Of a stretch of DNA of 64,000 nt, positions 1-9,268 are shown piece after piece. Position 1 is the first letter of the stretch, and each line of letters begins with the position of its first letter. Position numbers and translations under genes: made by a program. Location: contig NZ_MCRI01000003.1 in assembly GCF_001720165.1 (NCBI RefSeq), positions 62,001-126,000 of the forward strand. The letters are read 5' to 3'. The notes under the pieces are model-generated. The model did not search any database. It was not told the origin of the DNA and was given only the letters and a program-made list of their open reading frames with translations. The DNA is from Methylophaga muralis (GTDB taxonomy: Bacteria; Pseudomonadota; Gammaproteobacteria; Nitrosococcales; Methylophagaceae).

Positions 1-2073
1 GAAGGTGCTACGACAGTTAGTGTCCTGGCAACAGATGAACGTGAATACCAGAAGTTTGTGAATTTGCAGATTGTGGAGTTATTAAAAACAGATGGCATTC
101 GCGATGATTTGAAACTTTTTTTTGGGCATTACTTTTATCCACAGCCAGATAATATTGATGATAAAACGTATGGCCAGTATCTAAAATATGTAAAAGATAA
201 TGAAGTCAGAGCCTTATCAGGCGACCTGGTGAAAAGTTTTGAAGAGCTGGAAATTGCAAATTACCTGTTTAGCAATGGTATTGCATTTGAATATGAGGCC
301 GTTTATCCCGTTGCTGTAAGTGAGCCGGGCAGAAAAGCTTACCAACCAGACTTTTATCTGACTGACCTGGATGTGCATCTGGAGCATTTTGGCGTGGATA
401 AAAATGGCCAAACGCGACAGGACATTGATGCTGAAAAATACCAAAAGGGTATGCAATGGAAACGTCAGGTTCATCATGACAATGGCACGGTCTTGTGGGA
501 AACCTACAGCTGGCAATCCAAGCAGTCGGGTGGTTTGCCAAAGGCAGTGGAAGCATTAATTAAACGACATTGCAAACAGCACCGCATCCCCATTGAAAAT
601 GTTATTAGACCGATTGGCTACGACGATTTTTTTGCACAGACTACCCAGTTTAAAATGGATAACGGGTTTTATACGTTGATGTCGCAGTTTTTAAGTTTGT
701 TCAAAGCCTCTGAAACGGGTGTCGATACCAAACATTTAAAAAAGATGAGCCGATACAATCAGACCCGTTGGTCCTTATTTCAGAAATTATTTAACTGGGT
801 TTATGAACGCTACGAATCTGTTTTGCAAGCCAACGGCACAATCGATTTTGCCGATATGATCAGTCGGGCCACGTTTCATGCTCAGCAAGACTATTTTCAT
901 TCACATACCAAAGAATCCTTTCGACTGAAGTATCTTTTAGTTGATGAGTTTCAGGACATCTCACCGATTCGGGCATCCTTTATCAAAGCGATTCGAGCTG
1001 CAAACCCTGGCTGTGGTTTGATGGGGGTCGGGGATGACTGGCAGGCAATTTACCGCTTCACAGGCAGTGATGTCAGACTGACAACGCAGTTTGAGCAATT
1101 TTTCGGTGACGCTGAAATTTTATCGCTGGATAAAACTTTTCGTTTCAATGATCGCATTGAAACAGTGGCATCTAGTTTTGTGCAGAAAAATCCTCATCAG
1201 ATTGCTAAACGGCTCAAAACTCACAGCAAAAGTGACCAACGTGAAGTCCATATCATCACTACCGGCAAAGATTCGGCGATTGAACAGGCATTGGCACAGA
1301 TACAGAATCAGTTGAAAGGGCAAACCGCTTCAGTGATGTTTTTGGCTCGTTTTAAAAATTCATTACCGCCACTTAATACCTATAAATCACAGCATCGTAA
1401 TTTGAAATTTTCGGGTATGTCTGTGCATTCCGCCAAAGGCAAACAAGCAGATTTTGTGATTATTCTGGATGTCATCAAAGGGAAATACGGCTTTCCATCT
1501 GAAGTACAGACGGAACCCATGCTGGAAATTTTATTGCCAAGGCTTGAAGATTTTCAACACGCCGAAGAGCGACGTTTGTTTTATGTGGCATTAAGTCGGG
1601 CCAAAAAAACTGTCTTTATTCATACACAAATGGGAATGGAGTCCAGTTTTATCAAAGAGCTCAAAGACATGCGTGAGGATGTCAGTGTGTCTTTGACTAC
1701 TATACAGAATCACTATTTTGAAGAAGTACGCTGTCCAAGCTGTCTGGAAGGTCAACTGGTGCCGATTGAAGGGCAGTATGGTTTGTTTTATGCGTGTTCG
1801 CTGGGCAAAAAATATTGCCCAACCATCGTGAAAACTTGTCCAGAATGCAGTAGTGCGCCGTTCGTGATGAATGATACAGATTATCTATGTGCCTCAACTG
1901 AATGTGGCTTTAAAGCAGAACGGTGTCCTGCTTGTGAAACGGGCATGCTTATACAACGATTTAATTCTAAAACACACCAGCCATTTCTAGGGTGTACGAA
2001 CTTCAGTATGCGTGGTGATGAAAAATGCTCTTTTACACGGAATGTGGGAACACAAAAAGACATGGTTAGCTAA
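1..2073 (+). CDS. UvrD/helicase IV-like helicase with nuclease-like insert and C-terminal zinc ribbons (5' partial)
   Basis: The frame is open from base 1, so the N-terminus and the Walker A motif lie outside the window. Seen here: an early segment (about bases 300-500) with PDFYL followed by LEHF and later KR, resembling the D...E...K core of a PD-(D/E)xK nuclease; helicase motif II LLVDEFQDIS near base 940; motif III GVGDDWQAIYRF near 1030; motif V SVHSAKGKQADF near 1425; motif VI RRLFYVALSRAKK near 1570. After base 1720 come several CxxC pairs that look like topoisomerase-type zinc ribbons. SF1A helicases of this kind unwind DNA 3'-5' using ATP. E. coli HelD lacks the nuclease-like and zinc parts, so this is a longer relative rather than HelD itself. 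GTG at 58 is a possible start but is probably internal. Confidence 0.88.
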   Translation, partial: EGATTVSVLATDEREYQKFVNLQIVELLKTDGIRDDLKLFFGHYFYPQPDNIDDKTYGQYLKYVKDNEVRALSGDLVKSFEELEIANYLFSNGIAFEYEAVYPVAVSEPGRKAYQPDFYLTDLDVHLEHFGVDKNGQTRQDIDAEKYQKGMQWKRQVHHDNGTVLWETYSWQSKQSGGLPKAVEALIKRHCKQHRIPIENVIRPIGYDDFFAQTTQFKMDNGFYTLMSQFLSLFKASETGVDTKHLKKMSRYNQTRWSLFQKLFNWVYERYESVLQANGTIDFADMISRATFHAQQDYFHSHTKESFRLKYLLVDEFQDISPIRASFIKAIRAANPGCGLMGVGDDWQAIYRFTGSDVRLTTQFEQFFGDAEILSLDKTFRFNDRIETVASSFVQKNPHQIAKRLKTHSKSDQREVHIITTGKDSAIEQALAQIQNQLKGQTASVMFLARFKNSLPPLNTYKSQHRNLKFSGMSVHSAKGKQADFVIILDVIKGKYGFPSEVQTEPMLEILLPRLEDFQHAEERRLFYVALSRAKKTVFIHTQMGMESSFIKELKDMREDVSVSLTTIQNHYFEEVRCPSCLEGQLVPIEGQYGLFYACSLGKKYCPTIVKTCPECSSAPFVMNDTDYLCASTECGFKAERCPACETGMLIQRFNSKTHQPFLGCTNFSMRGDEKCSFTRNVGTQKDMVS

Positions 2074-2094
2074 AAATAAAATTATTTAAGCTCG

Positions 2095-2116
2095 TTCCCA
2101 CGCTCCTACGAGGGAA
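2095..2116. repeat. 22-bp imperfect palindrome, copy 1 (TTCCCACGCT family)
   Basis: TTCCCACGCT at the left and AGGGAA at the right form a short stem. A second 22-bp copy with the same start and layout lies at 4665-4686. Both sit just after the stop codon of a plus-strand gene. It is probably a REP-like dispersed hairpin; there is no T-run to support a terminator. Confidence 0.6.
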
Positions 2117-2131
2117 TAGCAGCGATAAGTA

Positions 2132-2641
2132 TTATTTTGTTACAGCAGAAAGTGCTTTATATTCCGCACAAGCTTTATCTCGTTGAGTAGCGTGTTGCGG
2201 ACTTCTGGTTTGTCTGGCTTGTAGTGTGAGCATTGAGCATGCTTGTTGGGCTTCGAGTAGTTCTGCTTCTTTTGCTGTGGGGATGGATATTTGTGCAATG
2301 GTCGGCTCATAACTGACGGCCGCTGAGCAGTACATGTTTTCCAGCTTTTTATGTTTCCAGTGATTTCGCTTGTTATTGGTGAGATGCGAGCAGGTTTCAA
2401 TGAAAAATGACTTGGCGGCAACAGTACACTGCGAATATTCAGACACCAATTCATGTTTTGTCGTTGAGCAGACAGAAGCGGGTTTTATTTTCCAGAATTG
2501 ATAGTGATAATCGATTTTATGATCTTGATATTCAATAATCTGAGTTTCTAAATCCCCACCCATCACATCTGAAACATGTAGTTGCATACCACCGGTGATG
2601 CTACTAAGAAAAATCGAAAACGCGACGCTGATGGACTCCAT
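2132..2641 (-). CDS. Hypothetical protein, 169 aa
   Basis: I do not recognise this protein. It starts at an ATG with a good ribosome-binding site (GGAAGAGG about 8 nt upstream on the minus strand) and ends near the 3' end of the helicase gene. The N-terminus is mildly hydrophobic (residues 3-19) but lacks a positively charged start, so export is possible rather than shown. Six cysteines are spread along the chain, and the C-terminal third is Ala/Glu/Gln-rich and probably helical. A strong terminator separates it from the HPF-like gene, so it is probably transcribed alone. Confidence 0.55.
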   Translation of the reverse strand: MESISVAFSIFLSSITGGMQLHVSDVMGGDLETQIIEYQDHKIDYHYQFWKIKPASVCSTTKHELVSEYSQCTVAAKSFFIETCSHLTNNKRNHWKHKKLENMYCSAAVSYEPTIAQISIPTAKEAELLEAQQACSMLTLQARQTRSPQHATQRDKACAEYKALSAVTK

Positions 2642-2702
2642 GTGCTGACCTCTTCCAAATAGTATTTAAAGACTTTACTTGAAACCTGTTTGGATGTGAT
2701 CA

Positions 2703-2738
2703 AAAAAGGCCAAACAAATCGTTTTGTTTGGCCTTTTT
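2703..2738 (-). terminator. Rho-independent terminator (bidirectional shape)
   Basis: A 16-bp perfect stem with loop TCGT, having AAAAA on one side and TTTTT on the other. It lies just downstream of the minus-strand HPF-like gene (stop at 2762) and would end its transcript. Confidence 0.85.
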
Positions 2739-2761
2739 AGGTATCGATTATTAACGAGCTA

Positions 2762-3079
2762 TTAGCGTGACTGCATACGCTCAATGGTTGTGGTCAGTAC
2801 ACGTTTCATTTTATCGGTTGCGCCGGTAAAAGCTTGTTTGATGGTCGCGGCATCATGGGTAACCACATTGGGTTGAAGGCCTTCTATCCGTGCTTCAATC
2901 AGACAACGGATGTCATCAGCACCGCCACGGTTTTCACTGTTTTGATCACTTAAATGCACTTCGACACGAGTGACGTGCTCATCGAATCGTTTTAGAGAAT
3001 GCTGTAACTCCTCACGAATAGAGTCTGTAAGCGTGTCATCACCTGGAATGTGGCGATCGGTATTCACTTGAATTTGCAT
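2762..3079 (-). CDS. HPF/RaiA-family ribosome-associated protein
   Basis: A 105-aa protein of the sigma-54 modulation/S30EA type. The N-terminal strand MQIQVNTDRHIPGDD is followed by an amphipathic helix (SIREELQHSLKRF), a second strand (VTRVEVHLSDQ), an acidic loop and the C-terminal LIEARIEG strand and helix, matching the beta-alpha-beta-beta-beta-alpha fold of HPF. These proteins bind the 30S decoding centre and promote ribosome hibernation. The start is set at 3079 because GGAGG sits 6 nt upstream; an in-frame start at 3139 has no such site. The gene stands alone here, not next to rpoN, so it may be a stress-related paralogue rather than the main HPF. Confidence 0.82.
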   Translation of the reverse strand: MQIQVNTDRHIPGDDTLTDSIREELQHSLKRFDEHVTRVEVHLSDQNSENRGGADDIRCLIEARIEGLQPNVVTHDAATIKQAFTGATDKMKRVLTTTIERMQSR

Positions 3080-3307
3080 GTAACCTCCGTTGGGTGAAAT
3101 AAAACATCTGAAACTATGACAATGTGAACTGGCAAACATTCATCATTAATAACCAAAACACATAAGCCACTATAAAGCCAATTACTTCGAAGGCCTTTAA
3201 CCCAAAGCAAGCCGTCCCATAGCCCACCTTGTTAGACTCAGTGAGTGATTTTCTAATCGGAATCGGTTGGAAGCGAAATCTATCTTAATGATTATCAGGA
3301 GTACGCT

Positions 3308-4630
3308 ATGCAACATCCTTATGTGTATGGAACTTTAATTGGCGTGTTGGCCGTGAGTTTGAGTGGTTGTGGCGATACCGCTAAGGTACCTCCGCAAGCA
3401 GATTATGGTCCTGAGCCGACCTTGGTTGCTCCTAAACAAGGCTTGTTACCCACGCTGAAAATTGCTCCGGCCAAAGGTTGGCCGATTGATGGTGAACCCA
3501 TTGCAGCAGATGGCTTAAAGGTGAACCGGTTTGCCATGGATCTGGATCATCCACGATGGATTTATGTATTGCCAAACGGCGATGTGCTGGTGGCCGAATC
3601 AAATGCGCCTGAAAGCGAAAAACCTGATACAGGTATTAAAGATTGGGTAAAAGGTTTAGTAATGAAACGTGCCGGAGCTGCTGTTCCGAGCGCCGATCGG
3701 ATTACGTTATTGCGTGATGAGGATGGCGATGGTGTAGCTGAAACCCGTCATGTATTTCTTGAAAAGCTGCATTCACCGTTTGGCATGGAGTTGATTGGCA
3801 ATGATTTCTATGTCGCCAATGCCGATGCGATTGTGCGTTTTCCTTATGAAGAAGGGCAGACTGAAATTACTGCTGAGCCTGAGCATGTAACTGATTTGCC
3901 AGGTGGGCCGATTAATCATCATTGGACCAAAAATATTATCGCCAATGAAGATGGCACATTAATTTACGCCACGGTGGGTTCCAACAGTAATATTGCAGAA
4001 TATGGCATGGAGAACGAAGAGAACCGTGCTGCGATTTTAGAGGTCAATCCCGAGACTGGCGAAAAACGACTTTTTGCATCGGGTTTGCGTAATCCTAACG
4101 GTTTAGCCTGGCAGCCTGAAAGTGGAGAGCTGTGGACCAACGTTAATGAACGCGATGAAATTGGCAGCGATCTGGTGCCGGATTATATGACCTCGGTGCA
4201 AGATGGCGGCTTTTACGGCTGGCCTTATAGCTACTATGGCCAGATAGTCGATACGCGAGTCGAGCCACCAAGACCCGATTTGGTTGAAAAAGCCATCAAA
4301 CCGGATTATGCATTAGGTGCCCATACTGCCGTATTAGGCTTGGCTTTTTATCAAGCGGATTTACTCGATGAAAAATATCAAAACGGTGCGTTTATCGGTC
4401 AACATGGGTCATGGAACAGAAAACCGTTAAGTGGTTATAAAGTGATCTTTGTGCCGTTTAAAGATGGTGAACCGGACGGTATGCCACAAGATATTCTGAC
4501 TGGATTTGTTGACGGTAATGGCGATGCTATGGGCCGTCCGGTAGGTGTCGTTGTCGATAAACAAGGCGGCATTTTGGTTGCTGATGATGTCGGTAATACC
4601 ATCTGGCGTGTGAGCCCGGAAACGGAGTGA
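3308..4630 (+). CDS. PQQ-dependent sugar (sorbosone) dehydrogenase-like lipoprotein
   Basis: A 440-aa protein with a lipoprotein signal peptide (lipobox LSGC, residues 18-21), so it is probably membrane-anchored in the periplasm. The rest is a GSDH/L-sorbosone dehydrogenase-type beta-propeller: blade motifs [33 protein letters not shown] and [12 protein letters not shown], and a late blade with [16 protein letters not shown]. The family oxidises aldoses or sorbosone with PQQ, passing electrons to the respiratory chain. AGGAG lies 7 nt before the ATG. Substrate cannot be predicted, and some relatives have no proven activity. It is monocistronic by spacing. Confidence 0.85.
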   Translation: MQHPYVYGTLIGVLAVSLSGCGDTAKVPPQADYGPEPTLVAPKQGLLPTLKIAPAKGWPIDGEPIAADGLKVNRFAMDLDHPRWIYVLPNGDVLVAESNAPESEKPDTGIKDWVKGLVMKRAGAAVPSADRITLLRDEDGDGVAETRHVFLEKLHSPFGMELIGNDFYVANADAIVRFPYEEGQTEITAEPEHVTDLPGGPINHHWTKNIIANEDGTLIYATVGSNSNIAEYGMENEENRAAILEVNPETGEKRLFASGLRNPNGLAWQPESGELWTNVNERDEIGSDLVPDYMTSVQDGGFYGWPYSYYGQIVDTRVEPPRPDLVEKAIKPDYALGAHTAVLGLAFYQADLLDEKYQNGAFIGQHGSWNRKPLSGYKVIFVPFKDGEPDGMPQDILTGFVDGNGDAMGRPVGVVVDKQGGILVADDVGNTIWRVSPETE

Positions 4631-4664
4631 TTTAGTTTGACCTATTCGGTCTGGTTCCCACGCT

Positions 4665-4686
4665 GCAGCATGGGAATTTAAACAGG
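4665..4686. repeat. 22-bp palindrome, copy 2 (TTCCCACGCT family)
   Basis: TTCCCA and TGGGAA flank GCTGCAGC, giving an almost perfect 22-bp palindrome. It shares the first ten bases and layout with the copy at 2095-2116 and sits 34 bp after the preceding stop codon. Confidence 0.65.
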
Positions 4687-4808
4687 TTTGAGAGATTATT
4701 AAATAATGAAGCATTTTTGAATTTGTTCAGCGGTAGTTCAGTTTCATAGGTCTATAACGGAATCGTGGCTATTAAGTTAGCTCCCGCCGAATTTAACGGA
4801 GTCATCCT

Positions 4809-5000
4809 ATGAACAGATTAAAGACGTTTCTCTCTATCAGTGCGTTAAGCCTTGCCAGTTCCGTCAGTGTGGCCGTAGCTGAAAATAAAGAGTTTGAGCA
4901 CAAAAAAGTAGACAATTTGTCGACTACCATCGTTGATAGTCAGCAAAATAATACGCAACCAACCGACGCGATTTTCTGCAAAGATACATCAGATAAATAA
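4809..5000 (+). CDS. Small secreted protein, 63 aa, unknown function
   Basis: I do not recognise this protein. Residues 1-24 form a clear signal peptide (MNRLK, hydrophobic core, then VAVAEN with an AxA-type cleavage site). The mature part is about 39 residues, polar, with a single Cys near the end. A ribosome-binding site (GGAG) lies about 8 nt before the ATG and a strong terminator follows the stop, so this looks like a genuine monocistronic gene. Confidence 0.62.
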   Translation: MNRLKTFLSISALSLASSVSVAVAENKEFEHKKVDNLSTTIVDSQQNNTQPTDAIFCKDTSDK

Positions 5001-5013
5001 AACCAGATTCAAC

Positions 5014-5054
5014 AACCGTTACCGATAGCGCAAGTTATCGGTAACGGTTTTTTA
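5014..5054 (+). terminator. Rho-independent terminator
   Basis: A 14-bp perfect stem (AACCGTTACCGATA and its complement) with an 8-nt loop, followed by a TTTTTATT tract. It ends the small secreted protein gene. Confidence 0.9.
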
Positions 5055-5157
5055 TTGCCTCAATATAATCAAACTTTCATGAGTATATTTTGATTAGCCA
5101 TTAGGGTGCGTTACTCGTTATCCTATACAGCCAATTTACTGACCCGTTTCTTATCTC

Positions 5158-5685
5158 ATGTCACATATTCTGCTCGACAAAACCCATCCGCCTATTATTC
5201 AGGCCGCCATTAATTTAGGCGATTGGCTTTTTAGTCTGGAAAACTTAACAGATGAAGATAAAGCTGCAATCAAGTCAGTGCAGGATGCGTTGAAGAAACT
5301 GCCGGAAATTGATGATGATATTTTGGCGATGTATGGTTTCAGTATCGAACGTGGTGATGCCGATAATGGTTTGGTGCGGGGATGGGATATCTCACTGGAA
5401 TACAGTGCTAATGATCCAGAGCAGCAGGGTGGCTTAGAGATTTTTAGTTCGTATATTCCGCTGCCAGAAACGACTGATCCAGCCGTATTAGCAGAAAAGA
5501 AACAGCGCGAAGTGTATTTCCACTGGCCGATTGGCGATATCTGCAGTTTTATCAAAGCCGAACAGGCACAGCAATGGATTGATGATGTCAGTCAGCCGTT
5601 GCAGTTTATCGAAGCCGGCGATCGGTTACGGATTGAGATTGTGTATCAGCAATTTTATGTCGAACACGAATACCCGTTGAGTTGA
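5158..5685 (+). CDS. Hypothetical protein, 175 aa
   Basis: I do not recognise a family. It is an acidic soluble protein with no signal peptide or membrane segment. An N-terminal helical part (about residues 10-50) is followed by strand-rich sequence with aromatic residues (GWDISLEYSAN, REVYFHWPIG, YQQFYVEHEYPL). No clear Shine-Dalgarno precedes the ATG. Codon use matches the neighbours. It converges on the baeRF-type gene. Confidence 0.65.
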   Translation: MSHILLDKTHPPIIQAAINLGDWLFSLENLTDEDKAAIKSVQDALKKLPEIDDDILAMYGFSIERGDADNGLVRGWDISLEYSANDPEQQGGLEIFSSYIPLPETTDPAVLAEKKQREVYFHWPIGDICSFIKAEQAQQWIDDVSQPLQFIEAGDRLRIEIVYQQFYVEHEYPLS

Positions 5686-5694
5686 ATCCAACAT

Positions 5695-5729
5695 CAAACT
5701 CTGCTGCCTAGTTAAGGCAACAGAGTTTG
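5695..5729. terminator. Possible shared hairpin between convergent genes
   Basis: Arms CAAACTCTG and CAGAGTTTG plus an inner TGCCT/AGGCA pair form a 9+5-bp stem with one mismatch. It lies between two convergent stop codons. There is no T-tract on either side, so termination is only a guess. Confidence 0.4.
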
Positions 5730-5746
5730 CTGATATTGAAATGGTT

Positions 5747-6901
5747 TTAATGTCGGTAAATAGCGGCTAGACCTGTTTTACCGGGCATTTGATCTGGCGG
5801 TAAAATCCAGACTTCGCCACCCATTTTTTCCACAAGCTCACCCAAATCGTCCAAGACATCATCGACTTCAGGATGACTGAGTTCGGCAGTTTTCACTTCG
5901 CCTGTTTCGGGATCCAGCCGACCTTCAATGTGATGGCCTTCTTCAATCATTAAAGTATCGACACGTCCGCTAGCGGCGGCAACTGCGACTTGGCGAAGAT
6001 TATCATCGCCAAGTTGATGGGCTTTTGCCTCAGAAAAAGCTTCGGCTAAAGCGGCTTGACGCGCTAGGTGCTGAGGTTCAACGATTTCCCAGATCCGTTT
6101 GCGTAATTCATCCAGCGTAAAACCATCGGCATTTGCAGCCAGACCATCTTCCATCAAAAACGGGTTATGGCTGACCTTGTGAAACAAATGATGATGTTCT
6201 GTTACCGATGCCAAAATCAGCGGCAATTGTGATTTTTTGGAAAAATGCTCGTGTACCTGACGATCGACAAAGCGGAAAAAACGCTCATCATCAACATCCA
6301 GTGCGTCTTTGCGACCGCCGTGACCATGATGCATTGAACCTTTCATGGCACCAACACCACCGTATGAGGAAACCGAATGACGCGGATCGGTTAAATCATC
6401 TCCCAAAGCTTCTTGAATGGTTTGAGGGATATCGTCAGCAATTTCAATTTCATCCAGCGTATCGCGACTGCCTTCAAATAAACGGAATTTATCTCGACTC
6501 AGGGCTAAGACCTGATAGCGATCTACTGATTGCAAGAAGCGGCGTAATGGTTTGATATGGAAGCTGTCTGCTGCGACTGCCAGTTCTGGCATGGATTGCT
6601 GCAACAAATAAACACGGAAAAAGCCTGGTGCGGCAAACACGGCCAGCCCGTCCTGAGTGTAATTCCAAAACAATGGATCGCGAGCCAGTTTTTCGAACGG
6701 CTCAAGCAGTTTTTTGATTTCAGTGGCTGAGTATTGTTGTTGTAATGACTTATCCAATACTTTAACGAGATTACGAAAGCGGATAGGGTCCTGCTGGTTA
6801 TCCGGCATCGAGCGGTGAGTGGGCTGAAATAAAGACAAACAGGGTGCATCGTGTGATGCAGTTAATTCAGCTAATGATTCTATGGTGAGTCTATCAGTCA
6901 T
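5747..6901 (-). CDS. baeRF family protein (release-factor eRF1-like domain)
   Basis: A 384-aa protein resembling the bacterial archaeo-eukaryotic release factor family 3. Seen: start MTDRLTIESLAEL, then PCLSLFQPTHR, a central ALSRDKFRLFEGSRD strand, a His/Gly-rich loop (MHHGHGG) and a C-terminal domain with ASGRVDTLMIEEGHH and GEVWILPPDQMP typical of eRF1 domain 3/L7Ae-like folds. Function of the family is not established; roles in ribosome rescue have been suggested from fold alone. The start at 6901 has AGGAG upstream; the longer in-frame start at 6982 is unlikely. Confidence 0.8.
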   Translation of the reverse strand: MTDRLTIESLAELTASHDAPCLSLFQPTHRSMPDNQQDPIRFRNLVKVLDKSLQQQYSATEIKKLLEPFEKLARDPLFWNYTQDGLAVFAAPGFFRVYLLQQSMPELAVAADSFHIKPLRRFLQSVDRYQVLALSRDKFRLFEGSRDTLDEIEIADDIPQTIQEALGDDLTDPRHSVSSYGGVGAMKGSMHHGHGGRKDALDVDDERFFRFVDRQVHEHFSKKSQLPLILASVTEHHHLFHKVSHNPFLMEDGLAANADGFTLDELRKRIWEIVEPQHLARQAALAEAFSEAKAHQLGDDNLRQVAVAAASGRVDTLMIEEGHHIEGRLDPETGEVKTAELSHPEVDDVLDDLGELVEKMGGEVWILPPDQMPGKTGLAAIYRH

Positions 6902-7093
6902 GACTTCTCCTAAAGCGTACGTGTTAGGTTTGGGTCTGAAATGTGCAGAGGTGGGACAACTTAGAGATTTGGCGAATGCCAATAAGTTGACTCCATCCTA
7001 ACAACTGCAGAGGCACACTTCAAGCTGAAAAAAGCTTTATTCCAGATTAAAATAAAATTTAATTTATTTTCTAGAAAACAAATTAATAATTTG

Positions 7094-8410
7094 TTATTTA
7101 AGAAGATTTTCTTCTTTTGATGTGCTTATTTCTTTGGCGAGTTGTTTGGTCATGGTTGGATCAGTTGCAATATCAACCGTCGCAGAACTGGCCGTAACGG
7201 CAGGCTGAATCGTGGGTTGTGGAAGATCGGGTTGAGCCTTTTCTTCCTTCGCTACAGACTCGATTGGCTCGGCTAATTGAACACGCTGAATGGGTTCGGA
7301 CATATTAATTCCAGCATTATCAAAACCGATTTTTACCAGTCGAATAGCTTCACTACGTGCTTTGGCAAAATCACTTTCATGCTGATTTATCCAGGCGGTA
7401 AACGTTAAATCGACCATGTTCTCTCGTAATTCTGCAATCAACACTTGTGGAGCGGGTTCGGCCAACAGCCCTGGCATTTGTTGCAGAATCGTCAAACCAA
7501 GTCGACGAGTCGTACTGAGATCGACATTCGCAGAAATCGTGATGTTAAATTCAAAACGGCGTAGTGGATTGCGTGAGAAATTGGTCATCACAGAAGTAAT
7601 CATCGTACTGTTTGGAATGCGTAAATGATTGCCATCACCGGTCATCAGCACCGTATCGCGAGAGGTCAGGCGAACTACATTGCCAGTAAATTCACCTATT
7701 TTGATGGCATCGCCGATGCTGAAAGGATTGCGAGCACTAAGCAATACACCCGCCAGATAATTTTCGACAATATTGCGAAAAGCAAAACCCACGGCAAGGC
7801 CGAAAACACCGGCTACACCGAGTAAAGCTCCGACCAGGGCTGTCGCATCAAGGATCTGTAAGGCAATAAGAAAACCAATCCCGACAATCAGGATACGAAT
7901 AATCCGTTCACCCAGATCTGCCGCCAATTCGGTAAAACCCAGCCGGTGCAACCATGTGCCACGATTGCCAGCCCATTGACCAATCAACCAGAAAACAATA
8001 ATGGTGAGAATTGCCACCAGCACAATCGGCAAACTGCGGATCAGCGAATTGAACATCTCCTGAATTTTTTGCGTGGTCGGTTGAACACGGGTGGAAATGT
8101 CCATTTGTTCGCTGAGCAGATTTTGCACATAGATAACACCTTCAACCCGACTGGCCAGCGCTACCAGATCACGTCCGGCACGAGCACTGGGAACACTGCC
8201 GCTCAAAATAACAACACCGGAACTGACCTGCACCTCAACGTCTTCATAACTCTCTATAACATCGAGAATGTCAGTCAAACGCGATTCAATAGCCTGATCT
8301 TGAGGAACATCAGTAACCTGGATTTCGGCACCAGGGTCGACTAATTCCTGACTGTGAATACTGGGTAGCCAAAGAAGCGTGATTATGAATACTATGAGAG
8401 GGTAATGCAT
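7094..8410 (-). CDS. MscS-type mechanosensitive channel with periplasmic BON domain
   Basis: A 438-aa protein. Residues 1-20 form a signal peptide, residues about 40-100 a BON domain (SGVVILSGSVPSARAG), followed by one TM helix (about 125-147), a second hydrophobic region and the Gly/Ala-rich pore helix (GVAGVFGLAVGFAFRNIVEN), then the MscS beta domain (FSIGDAIKIGEFTGNV) and a C-terminal tail. MscS channels release solutes on hypo-osmotic shock. The BON domain may bind the envelope or sense lipids (inference). GGAG precedes the ATG by 7 nt. The last 60 residues are an Ala/Pro/Thr-rich extension of no known role. Confidence 0.9.
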   Translation of the reverse strand: MHYPLIVFIITLLWLPSIHSQELVDPGAEIQVTDVPQDQAIESRLTDILDVIESYEDVEVQVSSGVVILSGSVPSARAGRDLVALASRVEGVIYVQNLLSEQMDISTRVQPTTQKIQEMFNSLIRSLPIVLVAILTIIVFWLIGQWAGNRGTWLHRLGFTELAADLGERIIRILIVGIGFLIALQILDATALVGALLGVAGVFGLAVGFAFRNIVENYLAGVLLSARNPFSIGDAIKIGEFTGNVVRLTSRDTVLMTGDGNHLRIPNSTMITSVMTNFSRNPLRRFEFNITISANVDLSTTRRLGLTILQQMPGLLAEPAPQVLIAELRENMVDLTFTAWINQHESDFAKARSEAIRLVKIGFDNAGINMSEPIQRVQLAEPIESVAKEEKAQPDLPQPTIQPAVTASSATVDIATDPTMTKQLAKEISTSKEENLLK

Positions 8411-8621
8411 TTACAGTCTCCAATGCCTGAGTGTCTTCAAACATACACAAATTCAGATGAAAGAATAGTGTTAGATCGCTTTACTGATTCATTTTTTCAG
8501 TTTGAACCCATGTTATATACAGCTGCCTGGCACTGGTTGAACATACGTTTTTTTGATGTCCTGAACAGTTACTTAGTGTGCACATCAAATTTGTGCATCT
8601 CAATAATGGAAGTTAATTCGC

Positions 8622-9197
8622 TTGGAAAGATTCAAAAAACTGGGTTCGCGTTTAGTAAATTCAAAGCATATGTTGTGGGGTGTGGCTTTTGCTTCTTTCA
8701 TGGAGTCGCTGATTGTGCCGATTCCTTTGGAAACGATTCTGATTCCTTTGATGCAGGCTCGCCGGGAAATGCTCTGGGCGATTAGTGCTATGGCGCTATG
8801 GGGTTGCATGGTTGGAGCGGCGTTGGGATATGCGATTGGCTATTTTGTGTTTGGTCTGATCGGAGAGCAAATTATTGCTCTGCTGTCGACGCCAGAGCAA
8901 TTTGAATCTATTCGCCAGCAAATTCATTTACATGGTTTCTGGTATGTCTTGAGTGTGGGTATCACGCCGATTCCATTTCAGATTGCCATGCTGGCGGCCG
9001 GGGCGACCGGCTATGCATTTTTGCTCTATATGCTGGCGACCACCATTTCGCGTGGCTTGCGTTATTTTGGGCTTGGTTTGCTGGTGTGTCTGTTTGGCAA
9101 TCAGGCGCAAAATTTGTTTGAAGAACATAAAATCGGTGCATCGATTTTTATTATTTTGGTGATTGGCCTTATCTGGAGCGTGTTGTTGTTTAGCTAG
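8622..9197 (+). CDS. YqaA/DedA-like (SNARE-associated/VTT) membrane protein
   Basis: A 191-aa multi-spanning protein with the VTT-type layout: FASFMESLIVPIPLETILIP, a GAALGYAIGY re-entrant-like stretch, GITPIPFQIAMLAAG and a C-terminal TM. DedA/YqaA proteins act in membrane lipid homeostasis. The start is TTG at 8622: an in-frame stop lies at 8604, and GGAAG sits 9 nt before the TTG; the next ATG would lose 16 residues. The following gene starts 71 bp later after a palindrome. Confidence 0.85.
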   Translation: MERFKKLGSRLVNSKHMLWGVAFASFMESLIVPIPLETILIPLMQARREMLWAISAMALWGCMVGAALGYAIGYFVFGLIGEQIIALLSTPEQFESIRQQIHLHGFWYVLSVGITPIPFQIAMLAAGATGYAFLLYMLATTISRGLRYFGLGLLVCLFGNQAQNLFEEHKIGASIFIILVIGLIWSVLLFS

Positions 9198-9233
9198 TGA
9201 ATTTTTCCTTGCTTGCATGGGAAGCGATTCGTA

Positions 9234-9264
9234 CACTTGATTAACTGTTTCAATTAATCAAGTG
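9234..9264. promoter_or_regulatory. Perfect 11-bp-arm palindrome before umuD
   Basis: CACTTGATTAA at 9234-9244 and its exact complement TTAATCAAGTG at 9254-9264, with a 9-nt centre CTGTTTCAA. It ends 4 nt before the umuD ATG, and the only possible ribosome-binding sequence (AAGTGG) overlaps its right arm. It could be a protein operator or an RNA hairpin that hides the start. No E. coli-type LexA box (CTGT-N8-ACAG) is present here. Confidence 0.7.
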
Positions 9265-9268
9265 GTTT

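Noticed and set aside
7773-8344. Plus-strand open frames opposite the MscS gene
   Set aside because: Low-complexity shadows of a real minus-strand gene, with no ribosome-binding site.
8405-8785. Plus-strand frame of 126 codons across the MscS/YqaA gap
   Set aside because: Overlaps the start of the YqaA-like gene in another frame and shows no family pattern.
9198-9268. E. coli-type LexA box before umuD
   Set aside because: No CTGT-N8-ACAG; only the unrelated 11-bp-arm palindrome is present.
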